Below, in pieces: positions 46,721 to 55,433 of a DNA stretch of 64,000 bases. The stretch comes from an uncultured Roseibium sp. (GTDB lineage Bacteria > Pseudomonadota > Alphaproteobacteria > Rhizobiales > Stappiaceae): NCBI RefSeq assembly GCF_963669205.1, contig NZ_OY769915.1, forward strand, positions 3,198,001-3,262,000, written 5' to 3'. The first letter of the stretch is position 1. Each line of letters starts with the position of its first letter. A program made the translations under genes and the position numbers. The notes under the pieces are model-generated. The model made no database searches. It worked only from the letters and a program-made list of their open reading frames with translations, and had not been told where the DNA came from.

Positions 46721-48964
46721 TTATCCGGCTGCGAGATCCGGACCTTTGGAAGCGGTCACGAAGGCGTCCAGCCCCGAACTGGGCAGTGGCTTTGCGAAGA
46801 GATATCCCTGCAGAAAATCGCACTCCAGTTCCTGCATGATTTTCCGCTGCCCGGCCGTCTCCACGCCTTCGGCCGTGATACTCAGATCGAGTGCCTTTGC
46901 AACGGCGATGATGGATCTCACTACAGCCAGAGCATCCGGATCCTGCTCCATGTTCATGATGAAGCTGCGGTCGATCTTGATGCCGTCCAGCGGCAGTTTT
47001 CGCAGGTAGCTGAAGGAAGAGTAGCCGGTTCCGAAATCATCGATCACCACCTTGGCACCCTTGTTCCGCAGCCAGGTCAGGACGGAAAGGGTCACCTGAT
47101 CGTTGTTGACGAAGAGGCCTTCGGTGACTTCGAACACCAGCCGGTCCAGACCCAGGCCCGCGGAGGCCGCCGCGTCCTCGATATCCTTGTAAATCCGGCC
47201 GGCCTGAACCTGCCTCGGCGACAAGTTGACATTCAGTCTGACACGCTCGGAGACACCTTTCAGAGCGCTGAATTCAGAGAACGCGGACCTGAACATCCAT
47301 GCCCCGATCTCGACAATCAACCCGCTTGTTTCCGCTGCCTCGATCATCCGCATCGTGTTCAAGGTTGCCCCCGAAGCAGTCCGGAAGCGCATCAGGGCCT
47401 CGAAGGAGGCGATGCTTTCGTCGGACGCCTGCATGATCGGCTGGTAGTTGAGCGAGAACTCCGCCTGAGCCCCCTTTCCCGTCAGGAGCGATGCCAATCG
47501 CAATCTCTCCAGTGCCGCCTCCTGCATGAGCGGGTGGAAAACAGCGTGGTTCGTGAGCCCCTTCTGCCTGACATCGTTCAGCGCGATCGACGCATGCCGC
47601 ACGATTTCCTCGGCACTGTGCTCACCTTCATCGGCGGTCGCGATCCCGCATCTCAGTTTCAGTGAAATCTGGTTCTCGTCAATGGCGATCGGTTCCTGGA
47701 AGGATTCCTCGAGCCTTGCAACGATGTCCTGGATCCTGACCTCCAGGCCCCCTCTCAGAAGAATGAGGAACTCGTCTTTTTCCTTGCGCGCGATTGCGAG
47801 CGCATCCGGAAACGTCTGCGACAACCGGTGCCCGGTCTGTTTCAGAACCGCCGCGGCCTTTTCGTCTCCTATGCCGTCGACAATGAAACGGAAACGCTGG
47901 ATATCGCAATGGATCACGAGCAGAGGATGTTCGGCTGCCGCCTGGCTCTGGAATGCCTCCAGAAATCCGGAAAACGTTGATTGCCCGGTCGTACGGTCGA
48001 CATAGGCAAGGTTGCGAATATGCTCCAGCAGACCCGTCTTCTCGTAGCCAAGTGCAACATTGGACACAAACAGACGAATAATCTCCGGCCCGATTTTTTC
48101 ATTCAGGGTGGCAAGCGGCAACCCTATGAACAGGGCTCCGGAAAGACCGTTTCTCGTGATAAGGGGCAACGCGACGCCCTGGGACGTCGAATATTCGCTC
48201 TTGTTGACGATGCACTCCGATACGCACTTGCGGACAAGGTCTTCGCCGATAACGTCCAGCGGCAGATCCAGCTTGTCCTCGAAAGCGCCCGAGGCGGCCA
48301 GAACCCGCACGTTGGAAACCCCGTCGGAGCCGGGCTGAGAAAAGGATTCCAGCCCGCATAACAGTCCGTCGACTGGCTCACCGGCGAGATCCGAAAAATT
48401 CTCCAACACCAGTGCCGCGAACTCGCTCAATGCGTTTTTCTCGACGATGGCAGACAATTGCGCGTTCAGTTGCTTCAGCCGCAGCCGATTGGTTTCCAGG
48501 GACAGAACGAGCTTGTAGCCGCGCAACGCCGTGACGATCGCTGTGATGAGTTTTGTGCGCGACAGCTCAGCCTTTTCGGCGTAACCGTCCACGTCGAACT
48601 TCATGATCACGTCCGTCTGCGGCGCGTATCCCGGCTGTCCGGTCCGCAGGATCAGGCGTGTGAAACTGTTTCCGAGTTCCGACCTGATCCAGCTCACGAG
48701 CCCCAGGCCGGCCGTATCGTTCTCCATCACCACATCGATGAGCGCGACGGCAATGTCATCGTGCTCTGCCAGGCACACGCGCGCTTCCTCGGCGGACAAC
48801 GCGTGCAGAAGTTCAAACGGGCGGTCCTCAAAGTCGCACCCGTCCACCGCGATCCGCGTGACATCGTGAACATCGGGATCATCGTCGACGACGAGTATTT
48901 TCCAGGGAGACTTTGCAACCCGGTTTGTTTGCGATTTGGGTGGGACCAGAAAATCCATGCTCAT
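46721..48964 (-). CDS. Response regulator with REC, DUF3369, degenerate GGDEF and EAL domains
   Basis: Signalling protein of 747 residues likely to hydrolyse cyclic di-GMP. Order: receiver domain (about 20-145, phosphoacceptor Asp77 in VALIDVVMEND); DUF3369 sensor-like domain (about 180-335); GGDEF-like domain (about 340-480) in which the signature is reduced to EKDEF, so no cyclase activity is expected; EAL domain (about 495-735). The EAL catalytic set looks intact: EAL at 522-524, NVNLSPRQ, FEVTE, VIDDFGTGYSS, DGIKIDRSFI and AEGVET. Its start abuts the stop of the histidine kinase gene with no gap, which strongly implies a cognate pair. Target process unknown. Confidence 0.93.
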   Translation of the reverse strand: MSMDFLVPPKSQTNRVAKSPWKILVVDDDPDVHDVTRIAVDGCDFEDRPFELLHALSAEEARVCLAEHDDIAVALIDVVMENDTAGLGLVSWIRSELGNSFTRLILRTGQPGYAPQTDVIMKFDVDGYAEKAELSRTKLITAIVTALRGYKLVLSLETNRLRLKQLNAQLSAIVEKNALSEFAALVLENFSDLAGEPVDGLLCGLESFSQPGSDGVSNVRVLAASGAFEDKLDLPLDVIGEDLVRKCVSECIVNKSEYSTSQGVALPLITRNGLSGALFIGLPLATLNEKIGPEIIRLFVSNVALGYEKTGLLEHIRNLAYVDRTTGQSTFSGFLEAFQSQAAAEHPLLVIHCDIQRFRFIVDGIGDEKAAAVLKQTGHRLSQTFPDALAIARKEKDEFLILLRGGLEVRIQDIVARLEESFQEPIAIDENQISLKLRCGIATADEGEHSAEEIVRHASIALNDVRQKGLTNHAVFHPLMQEAALERLRLASLLTGKGAQAEFSLNYQPIMQASDESIASFEALMRFRTASGATLNTMRMIEAAETSGLIVEIGAWMFRSAFSEFSALKGVSERVRLNVNLSPRQVQAGRIYKDIEDAAASAGLGLDRLVFEVTEGLFVNNDQVTLSVLTWLRNKGAKVVIDDFGTGYSSFSYLRKLPLDGIKIDRSFIMNMEQDPDALAVVRSIIAVAKALDLSITAEGVETAGQRKIMQELECDFLQGYLFAKPLPSSGLDAFVTASKGPDLAAG

Positions 48965-50590
48965 CTACGGAACCTGCACCCCTGTTTCGCGCCCGCCCTG
49001 CTCCGGCGCCTTCAAGGGGATCTCGATCGAGAACTCCGTCCCCGACCCAACCTTCGACACGACCGACATCGATCCGTTCAGGGCCTCGGTGACCAACTGG
49101 TAGCAGATGGCCATGCCAAGCCCCGAACTTCCCTTGCCGAATTTTGTTGTAAAAAAGGGCTCAAACACCTTCTTGAGGTTCTTCTCCGGTATCCCCACAC
49201 CAAAGTCCTTGCATCTCAACTGTATTTTCGGCTCGCGCTGACGCGAAGATCCAACACGCCGTGCGTCGTGAATGCCGGTTTGAATCCGGATTTCGCCGGT
49301 TTTTCTGCCTTCATACCCGTGCTTGATCGCATTCTCCACGAGATTGGAGAGCACCTGGCTCACCGCTCCGGGGTACCCTTCGATGACGACATCCGCGTCC
49401 AATTTCAAATCCAGGTCGAACGATGTCTTCTTCAAGGTCGGCTGAAGGGTCGCAATCGTTTCGCGGACAATGTGGTCGAAATTGAACGACCGCATTTTCT
49501 CGCTTTGCCGGTCGACGGCAACCTGCCTGAAATTTCCGACGAGTTCCCGCGCACGCCCGAGGGTCTTTTCGATAATGTCCGCCGTGTCCCCGATCCGCTG
49601 AATTTCGTTTTCCAGAGCCTCCTTGCTCAGGCTTTGATTGTCGAGCTCGGACCGAAGATGCTCCGTGGAATCATTGATTGTGGTCGCAGCCATGAGCGCG
49701 TTTCCAAGAGGTGTGTTCAACTCGTGTGAAACGCCTGCCACGAGCGCGCCAAGCGCGGCAAGGTTGTCGGCCTGAATCAGCTCTTCCTGAACCAGCTTGA
49801 GCTGCTCGGTCCGGCGCGCGACAAGTTCTTCCAGATTGGTTTGATATTCCTGGATTTTCTGCAGGTCGTGATGTCTGCGCTGAACCATCGATTGAAGGCT
49901 TGATGCCAGAATTCCGATTTCGTCCTCCCGCCCGGGCATGAGAGTCGTATCGGGCGGATTTTCGATCAGGCGCGGCGTCGACAGATAGGCGACAATGTCC
50001 GTAAGCGGTCGGCCGATCAGCCGTCTGAACACCCAGCGGATCACGACCGTGAGCAAAAGCAGGTAGACGACGATGGCCGCCACGATGTAGCCGACCGTCG
50101 CGAAGATTTCTTGCGAGATCGTATTCCTGTCGATCAGAATGAAAACCTGGCCGATCGCGTCCTTGTGCAGGATGGTGCTCGGCGACTGCAGGGTATAGGT
50201 AAGGGCATCGGAACGTCGCGGACCGGTAACGGGCTCGCCGAAATCACCGGTGTCGGGCGTCTCGACCCAGACCCGCTCAACCACTTCGAGACTTTCCAGC
50301 CCGCGGATCAACTGGAGGGTTGCTTCCGCATTGACGGTCCAGATGGCGCGTTCGAAGGGGCGCTTGGTCGCTTCAAAGAACGCTTCCGTCACGCGGATGG
50401 CCCGCTCGTGGGACGCATCCCATGTTATTTTCGTCAGAACGCCAATGAAAACAATGCCGAGAAGCGCAAACAGACCGAGCGTATAGAGGATGAACGTCCG
50501 GGACAAACTGACCCGGCCCACCTTTTTCGGAGCATATTGCAACGACGCACTGCCGCTTACACTCAAGACGCCTACCTCTAGACTGGACAT
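48965..50590 (-). CDS. Membrane sensor histidine kinase
   Basis: Histidine kinase of 541 residues from the ATG at 50590. A first membrane segment (about 35-57) and a second (about 165-190) flank a periplasmic sensor region. A HAMP linker and a coiled coil (KIQEYQTNLEELVARRTEQL) follow. The phosphoacceptor His289 lies in GVSHELNTPLGNALMA. The ATPase domain shows NLVENAIKHG, DFGVGIPEKN and SSGLGMAIC. The start is uncertain: an ATG at 50611 touches a perfect palindrome, while a TTG at 50566 has a good AGAGGTAGG upstream. It is the first gene of a pair with the EAL regulator. Confidence 0.92.
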   Translation of the reverse strand: MSSLEVGVLSVSGSASLQYAPKKVGRVSLSRTFILYTLGLFALLGIVFIGVLTKITWDASHERAIRVTEAFFEATKRPFERAIWTVNAEATLQLIRGLESLEVVERVWVETPDTGDFGEPVTGPRRSDALTYTLQSPSTILHKDAIGQVFILIDRNTISQEIFATVGYIVAAIVVYLLLLTVVIRWVFRRLIGRPLTDIVAYLSTPRLIENPPDTTLMPGREDEIGILASSLQSMVQRRHHDLQKIQEYQTNLEELVARRTEQLKLVQEELIQADNLAALGALVAGVSHELNTPLGNALMAATTINDSTEHLRSELDNQSLSKEALENEIQRIGDTADIIEKTLGRARELVGNFRQVAVDRQSEKMRSFNFDHIVRETIATLQPTLKKTSFDLDLKLDADVVIEGYPGAVSQVLSNLVENAIKHGYEGRKTGEIRIQTGIHDARRVGSSRQREPKIQLRCKDFGVGIPEKNLKKVFEPFFTTKFGKGSSGLGMAICYQLVTEALNGSMSVVSKVGSGTEFSIEIPLKAPEQGGRETGVQVP

Positions 50591-50611
50591 GACGCAGTCG
50601 GAAGACGGCAT

Positions 50612-50630
50612 GCAGACCGGCCCGGTCTGC
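50612..50630. promoter_or_regulatory. Perfect 19-nt palindrome at the kinase gene start
   Basis: GCAGACCGG-C-CCGGTCTGC is a perfect 9-bp inverted repeat around one base, directly upstream of the ATG at 50611. It could be a regulator binding site or a stable 5'-UTR hairpin that hides this start. Confidence 0.45.
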
Positions 50631-50929
50631 CGGGCCGCACCCCAACGTATCCTTACGGATTTTGCGTAGGTTTTCTAAATTTTCCATAAAAATCAATTGT
50701 AAATTAAACCAGTCAGAGCCGTTATTTCTAGTGCTGGCGACTTCATTCACCTCAAGAAATCCATCGCGTACTTGATATCAGGCACAGAGTTATTAGTACT
50801 TCCCATCCTGGATTTTAATTTCAACCAAAAATCTACAGAAACTGATGTAACAAAATAATATAAAACACTCGCCTAAAGAAAATTTATCTGTGTGATTTTA
50901 GAGTTCAATCATGTATACTTTGCGTCAGG

Positions 50930-50941
50930 TCTTGCTCAAGA
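50930..50941. promoter_or_regulatory. Possible operator upstream of the gntR gene
   Basis: TCTTG-CT-CAAGA, a 12-base perfect palindrome, lies 45-56 bases before the regulator start and just after a TATACT hexamer. Autoregulation by the GntR protein would fit; this is a guess from position. Confidence 0.3.
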
Positions 50942-50985
50942 TCCGATGGGTCTGAGCGTTTGCTTCGATCAGCCGAGTAGGCTCA

Positions 50986-51702
50986 ATGAAAGAAGACGAC
51001 GGACTACGTTTCGAACTACCTGACAAGGCTCTGACGGCCCTGCCTACCGGGGCGGTGAAAGAGACTGTCGAGCGTTTGGGGCACAAAATCGCACTTGGTG
51101 ACTTCCCCGTGGGAGATGTTCTTCCCAAGGAAGACGAACTCGTCGCCTCACTTCGGGTCTCGCGGACCGTCATTCGCGAGGCGATCAAGGTACTGTGCGG
51201 CAAGGGCCTTGTTCGCACGGCGCGTCGGTACGGCTCCAGGGTCTGTCCGTTCACGGACTGGAATCTGCTCGATCCCGACGTTATTCGCTGGCACACGCCC
51301 GAGTGTCCGATGACCGCCCGCATCTATGTGGAAGCCGCCCAGCTGAGATCGATTTTCGAACCGGAAGCTGCGGCCCTGGCCGCTGAAAACGGATCTAGAA
51401 ATCAGCACGCCAGAATCCTGCAGGCAGCCCGAAACATACATTCAGACTACGGCGAGGACGCCATGATCGGGGCAGTGTTCGCTTTTCATTCGACGATCTT
51501 GCAAGCGACCGGCAACCTGATGCTGACGCATTTTCAGAATCTGATCCACGCCGTTCTCGTTTCCTCCAACGGCCTGGAAGGTGCCGGACCGCGTGCAGAC
51601 ACCGTTTCCCGTGAGCTCCACATTGCCGTGGCTCAGGCAATCCGGGCCCAGCAGCCGGATGCGGCGCGGCACAGGATGCGGGACCTGCTCGCCTTGCATT
51701 GA
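50986..51702 (+). CDS. GntR-family transcriptional regulator, FadR/FCD subfamily
   Basis: DNA-binding regulator of 238 residues. The N-terminal winged helix (about 20-85) shows FPVGDVLPKEDELVASLRVS and RTVIREAIKVLCGKGLVRTA. It is followed by FTDWNLLDPDVIRWH, a stretch typical of regulators of sugar-acid and similar catabolic genes. The C-terminal all-helical FCD domain (about 100-232) would bind an organic acid ligand. Next to it lie a divergent hydrolase and an acyl-CoA ligase gene with a shared inverted-repeat motif upstream; the regulator probably controls these. The ligand is unknown. Confidence 0.9.
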   Translation: MKEDDGLRFELPDKALTALPTGAVKETVERLGHKIALGDFPVGDVLPKEDELVASLRVSRTVIREAIKVLCGKGLVRTARRYGSRVCPFTDWNLLDPDVIRWHTPECPMTARIYVEAAQLRSIFEPEAAALAAENGSRNQHARILQAARNIHSDYGEDAMIGAVFAFHSTILQATGNLMLTHFQNLIHAVLVSSNGLEGAGPRADTVSRELHIAVAQAIRAQQPDAARHRMRDLLALH

Positions 51703-51764
51703 CCTGGCACCGGCCGGCACGAGGCGCCGGCAACGCGGATCGGCCTTGGAAGGCGGCGATCGGG

Positions 51765-52574
51765 TCAGGTTGACAAAAGTGTGCGAACCAACTGGCTTTC
51801 CGGATCCTTCAGCGCGTCGATCACGTCGAAGTGGTGCCTGTCGGGTTCCACATGAAGACGCGTTCCCGGCCAGGCTTCCGAGAGGAGCCTCGATTGGCGC
51901 ACAAACTCCGGACGCTCCGCCGCACCGACCCACGCGGTGACCGCGCAACTCGCTTTCCTTGTGCGCAGCGCCGGGCTCTCCTCTGCCGCCGCGGCCTCCG
52001 ACAGGCAAAAGGAGTCGTTCATCAAGGTCTTGCGCAAGGGTCTCAGATCGTGGAGCCCGCTGATCGAAACCACGTTTTCGAGCCTGCTCAGGGTCTTGGC
52101 GTCAAGCGGAGAGTTATCGCAGACCATCCGGGTTACCAGATGTCCGCCCGCCGAATGACCGGCCAGGCGAACCGGGCCGCCCTGCCGCTCTGCGGCGAAC
52201 GTGATGGCGGATCCTATCTGTTGCGTGATGTCGCCGATGCTGACCGCCGGCGCCAGATCATAACTGGGCAACGCGACCGTCCAGCCGCACTGCAGGGCAC
52301 CGGCTGCAAAGTGGGACCAGAAACTCTTGTCGAACCGCAGCCAATAGCCGCCGTGAACGAAGATCACCAACCCTCTGGAGATGCCCTGCGGATGGAACAG
52401 ATCAAGTTTTTGCCGATCCGAAGTGCCATAGGCGACATCCAGTGAGGTGTCCGCCCACCCCGCCCTGAAGGTCTCTGCTGCGCTTGCCCATATGTCCGGA
52501 TAGGCAGCTGAACCGGGGACATGCGCCCCGTTGGCATAAGCGTCGTCCCAGTCTTTGATGTCCGCGTCCGTCAT
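51765..52574 (-). CDS. Alpha/beta hydrolase, kynurenine-formamidase-like
   Basis: Serine hydrolase of 269 residues. The oxyanion motif HGGYW (in VIFVHGGYWLRF, about 72-83) is typical of arylformamidases, and the nucleophile elbow is GHSAGGHL. The catalytic His is probably in EPDRHHFDVIDAL near the C terminus. By family it could cleave an N-formyl amide, another amide or an ester. No tryptophan-degradation genes are near, so true kynurenine formamidase activity is doubtful. It faces the gntR gene tail to tail and is divergent from the acyl-CoA ligase gene. Confidence 0.85.
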   Translation of the reverse strand: MTDADIKDWDDAYANGAHVPGSAAYPDIWASAAETFRAGWADTSLDVAYGTSDRQKLDLFHPQGISRGLVIFVHGGYWLRFDKSFWSHFAAGALQCGWTVALPSYDLAPAVSIGDITQQIGSAITFAAERQGGPVRLAGHSAGGHLVTRMVCDNSPLDAKTLSRLENVVSISGLHDLRPLRKTLMNDSFCLSEAAAAEESPALRTRKASCAVTAWVGAAERPEFVRQSRLLSEAWPGTRLHVEPDRHHFDVIDALKDPESQLVRTLLST

Positions 52575-52682
52575 GAATTGTCCTGCATGGAAGGAATCAA
52601 CTGGCGGCAGTGTTGCACAAAATGAACTTCACCGGGAACGGGTTGCCGACGCTCCGGCTTGTCAAGGAAGGCCCGACCGGCC

Positions 52683-52694
52683 TAGGGTACGGAC
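52683..52694 (+). repeat. Inverted-repeat motif, hydrolase-side copy
   Basis: TAGGGTACGGAC, 109 bases before the hydrolase start. It is the exact reverse complement of the copy at 52938-52949. Within each copy a GGGT-N4-AC(C/G)C pattern suggests a dimer binding site. Confidence 0.55.
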
Positions 52695-52937
52695 GCATAA
52701 ATGAAGTCAATTTGGTTTGGATCGTTTTGACCAGCTGCAAGGAGCGGAAGCGCAGGAAATGTGGTTCATTTTCAAGCCTTTCGCGACGATGCAGATGACC
52801 AAAACGGCCAAATCCAAGGGACGGCAAAAGGGCTTCACCTCGCTGCGTCACCTCGCTTGACCGGGCAAAAGCCCGCTCTGCGCACGCTTCCTCGTGAAAT
52901 TTTGCCATTTCTGCCGCCAAATGGTCTTCAATTATGG

Positions 52938-52949
52938 GTCCGTACCCTA
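52938..52949 (-). repeat. Inverted-repeat motif, ligase-side copy
   Basis: GTCCGTACCCTA, 40 bases before the ligase start; with two preceding bases it forms GGGT-CCGT-ACCC, a perfect palindrome in its half sites. Position fits an operator overlapping the ligase promoter, with the adjacent GntR protein as candidate binder. Confidence 0.55.
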
Positions 52950-52989
52950 ACGTCGCTCAACATCTCAAGAACCGGAAAACAGTCGATCC

Positions 52990-54570
52990 ATGATGCAACG
53001 CTGCTCGAACCGCGTCCCGAACCTCTCGCACTACCTGACCAGGAACGCCTCCCGCTGGCCGCAGCGCCCCGCGATACACCGGGAAGACAAATCCTGGAAC
53101 TGGACAGATCTGGACAAGCGCGTCTCAGCGCTGTGCCACGCGTTGCACCGTGATCTCGGTGTTTCAAAGGGTGACGCAATTCTGGTCCAGGCGCGAAACT
53201 CCAACCAGATGGTCGAGACCATGCTCGCCGCTTTCAGGCTCGGCGCCGTCTGGGTCCCCTGCAATTTCCGCCAGGCACCGGGCGAAACCGCATTTGCCAG
53301 CGTCAAGGCGGACGCACAGGTTTTTGTCTGCGATGCGGATTTCAGGGATCAGGCAGAGGCCGTCAAGGCGGAAAGACCTGATATCAAGGGTGTCATAAGC
53401 ATCGGCAGGAGCGAATTCGGTCTCGACTACGAAAGACTGATTTCAGGCCACGCCGGCTCCGGTTTTGCCAATGAACCCGTCACCTATGACGATCCCTGCT
53501 GGCTCTTCTTCACCTCCGGGTCCACAGGCCGGCCAAAGGCAGTTGTCCTGACCCATGGCCAGATCGGCTTTGTCGTCGTCAACTATCTGGCCGACCTGCT
53601 GCCCGGAACGAGCGAACGGGACGCCTCCCTCGTGATAGCCCCTCTTTCCCATGGAGCCGGGCTTCAGTTGATCGCACAACTGCCGGCAGGAACAGCGCAC
53701 GTGCTGATGCCGGATGGCGGTTTCAAACCGGCAGTGGCCTTCGAGCTGATCGAAAGACACAAGGTGAGCAACCTCTTTACCGTTCCCACGATCGTGAAAC
53801 GGCTGGTGGAAGATCCCGCGGTCGACCGCTACGACCACTCAAGCCTGCGTCATGTGATTTATGCCGGTGCGCCCATGTATCGCGAGGATCAGAAAAGAGC
53901 GCTCGAAAAGCTTGGAAACGTGCTTGTTCAGTATTACGGCCTTGGCGAAGTGACCGGGAACATAACGGTGCTGCGCCCCCAGGACCATTCACTCGATGAT
54001 GGTCCTCAGGCGCGTGTCGGCACGTGCGGCACGGAGCGCACCGGCATCGAGGTGAGCATCCAGGACGAGGACGGCAACCTGCTGAATCCCGGAGAGACAG
54101 GGGAAGTCTGCGTTGTCGGGGCTGCCGTTTGCGCCGGGTACCTCGAGGACGCGGATGCAAATTCCAAGTCGTTCCGCGATGGCTGGTTCCGTACGGGCGA
54201 TATCGGCCACATGGATGAAGACCGTTTCCTCTACCTGACCGGACGGGCCTCCGACATGTATATCTCTGGCGGATCGAACGTCTATCCCAAGGAGATTGAG
54301 GAAATCCTGCTGGCTCATCCCGGCATTTCCGAAGTTGCAATCCTCGGAATTCCGGATCCTCAATGGGGGGAAATCGGGCTGGCTGTTTGCGTTCTGAATG
54401 CCGGACAAAGCGTCACGGACGCGGAACTTTCGGACTTTCTGACCGGCCGAATCGCGCGCTACAAGATGCCCGCACGTTATCTGTTCATCGATGAAATGCC
54501 GACAAGCGCCTACGGAAAGATCACCAAGAAACTCGTGCGGGAGCACCTTGCGGAACAGGGATTGATATGA
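52990..54570 (+). CDS. Class I adenylate-forming acyl-CoA ligase
   Basis: AMP-binding enzyme of 526 residues that activates a carboxylic acid to its CoA thioester. The phosphate loop is LFFTSGSTGRPKAVVLTHGQ (about 172-191). Further motifs are YYGLGEVTGN, GWFRTGDIGHMDEDRFLYL and TGRASDMYISGGSNVYPKEI, with the C-terminal lysine in SAYGKITKKLV. Length and motifs match medium-chain or aromatic acyl-CoA synthetases; the acid cannot be named. An ATG codon at 52993 is an equal choice of start. The stop overlaps the next gene by four bases (ATGA), so the PPC-domain protein is translationally coupled to it. Confidence 0.92.
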   Translation: MMQRCSNRVPNLSHYLTRNASRWPQRPAIHREDKSWNWTDLDKRVSALCHALHRDLGVSKGDAILVQARNSNQMVETMLAAFRLGAVWVPCNFRQAPGETAFASVKADAQVFVCDADFRDQAEAVKAERPDIKGVISIGRSEFGLDYERLISGHAGSGFANEPVTYDDPCWLFFTSGSTGRPKAVVLTHGQIGFVVVNYLADLLPGTSERDASLVIAPLSHGAGLQLIAQLPAGTAHVLMPDGGFKPAVAFELIERHKVSNLFTVPTIVKRLVEDPAVDRYDHSSLRHVIYAGAPMYREDQKRALEKLGNVLVQYYGLGEVTGNITVLRPQDHSLDDGPQARVGTCGTERTGIEVSIQDEDGNLLNPGETGEVCVVGAAVCAGYLEDADANSKSFRDGWFRTGDIGHMDEDRFLYLTGRASDMYISGGSNVYPKEIEEILLAHPGISEVAILGIPDPQWGEIGLAVCVLNAGQSVTDAELSDFLTGRIARYKMPARYLFIDEMPTSAYGKITKKLVREHLAEQGLI

Positions 54571-55433
54571 GGCGCCCGGCTCCGGAGCATTTGTCGCAGA
54601 TCGTCCATCCCGGCCCCAGAAACAATGACAGGCGCCCTCACCGGCTGTGCAACGCCAAGACGGTTTCAATCGGTCTGCTGCCGGGAATGCCCCTGCTGAA
54701 ACAGCTGGCGGACTGGATCACGGCGGCAGGATATGACACTGCCGTGCTTGACCTGGCCGGACTGACCCTCAGCCCGTTTGAATACGTCATGCCGGACAGG
54801 GCAATCGATGACAGGCACGCTGCCTGGTACAGCGACACTAAATACTCCGCCGGGGTCACGCTCTGCGATGCGGTTGCCATCTTCGGAAAACGGGACGGCC
54901 ATTGGTTTGCGCACATTCACGCCTATTGGACAGACGATGGCGGGAGGCATCTTGGGCACCTGCTGCCGGACAGTTTGCATGTTGGCGCCCGGAGCCGGGT
55001 TGCAGGCTATGGCATCAAGGGTGCGCAATTTGTCTCTCGGCCGGATCCGGAAACGGAATTCACGCTCTTCCGTGTCACCGGGTCCTCGCAAGACGCCTCT
55101 GATCCGCCTGCCAACGCACTGATCACGACGCTCGCTCCTTTCGAAGACCTGCCGACGAGCGTCCAGGAATTGAGGGAAACGCTCGGTGCCCCGGCGGTGA
55201 AAATCGCTGGACTTGGGAGTCTTGCAGGCGCAGGTTTTACCGACGCGCGCGCCATGCGCGGCCTCATCTCGGAAATTCTTCTGCAGCCCGGATGCCGCGC
55301 GCGAAGTGATGGCAGCACCAATCTACCCATCCGATGTGTCGACCTGGACGGCAGTCTGCACGCCGGGCATCTGCGGCCCGGATCGGCTCCGACGCTGATA
55401 ACGTGCGAACTGATTGTGATTGCGGACGACTGA
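54567..55433 (+). CDS. Tandem PPC/DUF296-domain protein
   Basis: Protein of 288 residues with two PPC (DUF296) domains. In the first (about 30-170) the family motif is HIHAYWTDDGGRHLGHLL, with the HxH and GHL histidines that in PPC proteins line a possible metal site. The second (about 185-288) ends CVDLDGSLHAGHLRPGS and keeps GHL but lacks the HxH pair. Plant PPC proteins bind DNA; bacterial ones are of unknown function and may be enzymes. Coupling to an acyl-CoA ligase by a four-base overlap argues for a metabolic role. The role is not established. Confidence 0.75.
   Translation: MRRPAPEHLSQIVHPGPRNNDRRPHRLCNAKTVSIGLLPGMPLLKQLADWITAAGYDTAVLDLAGLTLSPFEYVMPDRAIDDRHAAWYSDTKYSAGVTLCDAVAIFGKRDGHWFAHIHAYWTDDGGRHLGHLLPDSLHVGARSRVAGYGIKGAQFVSRPDPETEFTLFRVTGSSQDASDPPANALITTLAPFEDLPTSVQELRETLGAPAVKIAGLGSLAGAGFTDARAMRGLISEILLQPGCRARSDGSTNLPIRCVDLDGSLHAGHLRPGSAPTLITCELIVIADD

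Larger units (their letters stand above)
50612..50985. other. AT-rich divergent gap between the kinase and gntR genes
   Basis: No gene is supported. After the palindrome at 50612-50630 the gap is markedly AT-rich compared with the flanking genes. It must hold both divergent promoters. A TATACT hexamer at 50914-50919 could be the gntR -10 box. Confidence 0.5.
52575..52989. other. Divergent promoter region between hydrolase and ligase genes
   Basis: No gene is supported in these 415 bases. They must contain the promoters of both flanking genes. The notable content is one copy of a 12-base motif near each gene, in opposite orientation. Confidence 0.6.

Noticed and set aside
51703..51764. GC-rich inverted sequence (GCCGGC arms) after the gntR gene as terminator
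   Set aside because: The arms are short self-palindromes without a T-run on either strand, so the evidence is too weak.
52597..52920. 107-codon open frame between the hydrolase and ligase genes
   Set aside because: It would cover the divergent promoter region; no motif, no ribosome site, irregular composition.
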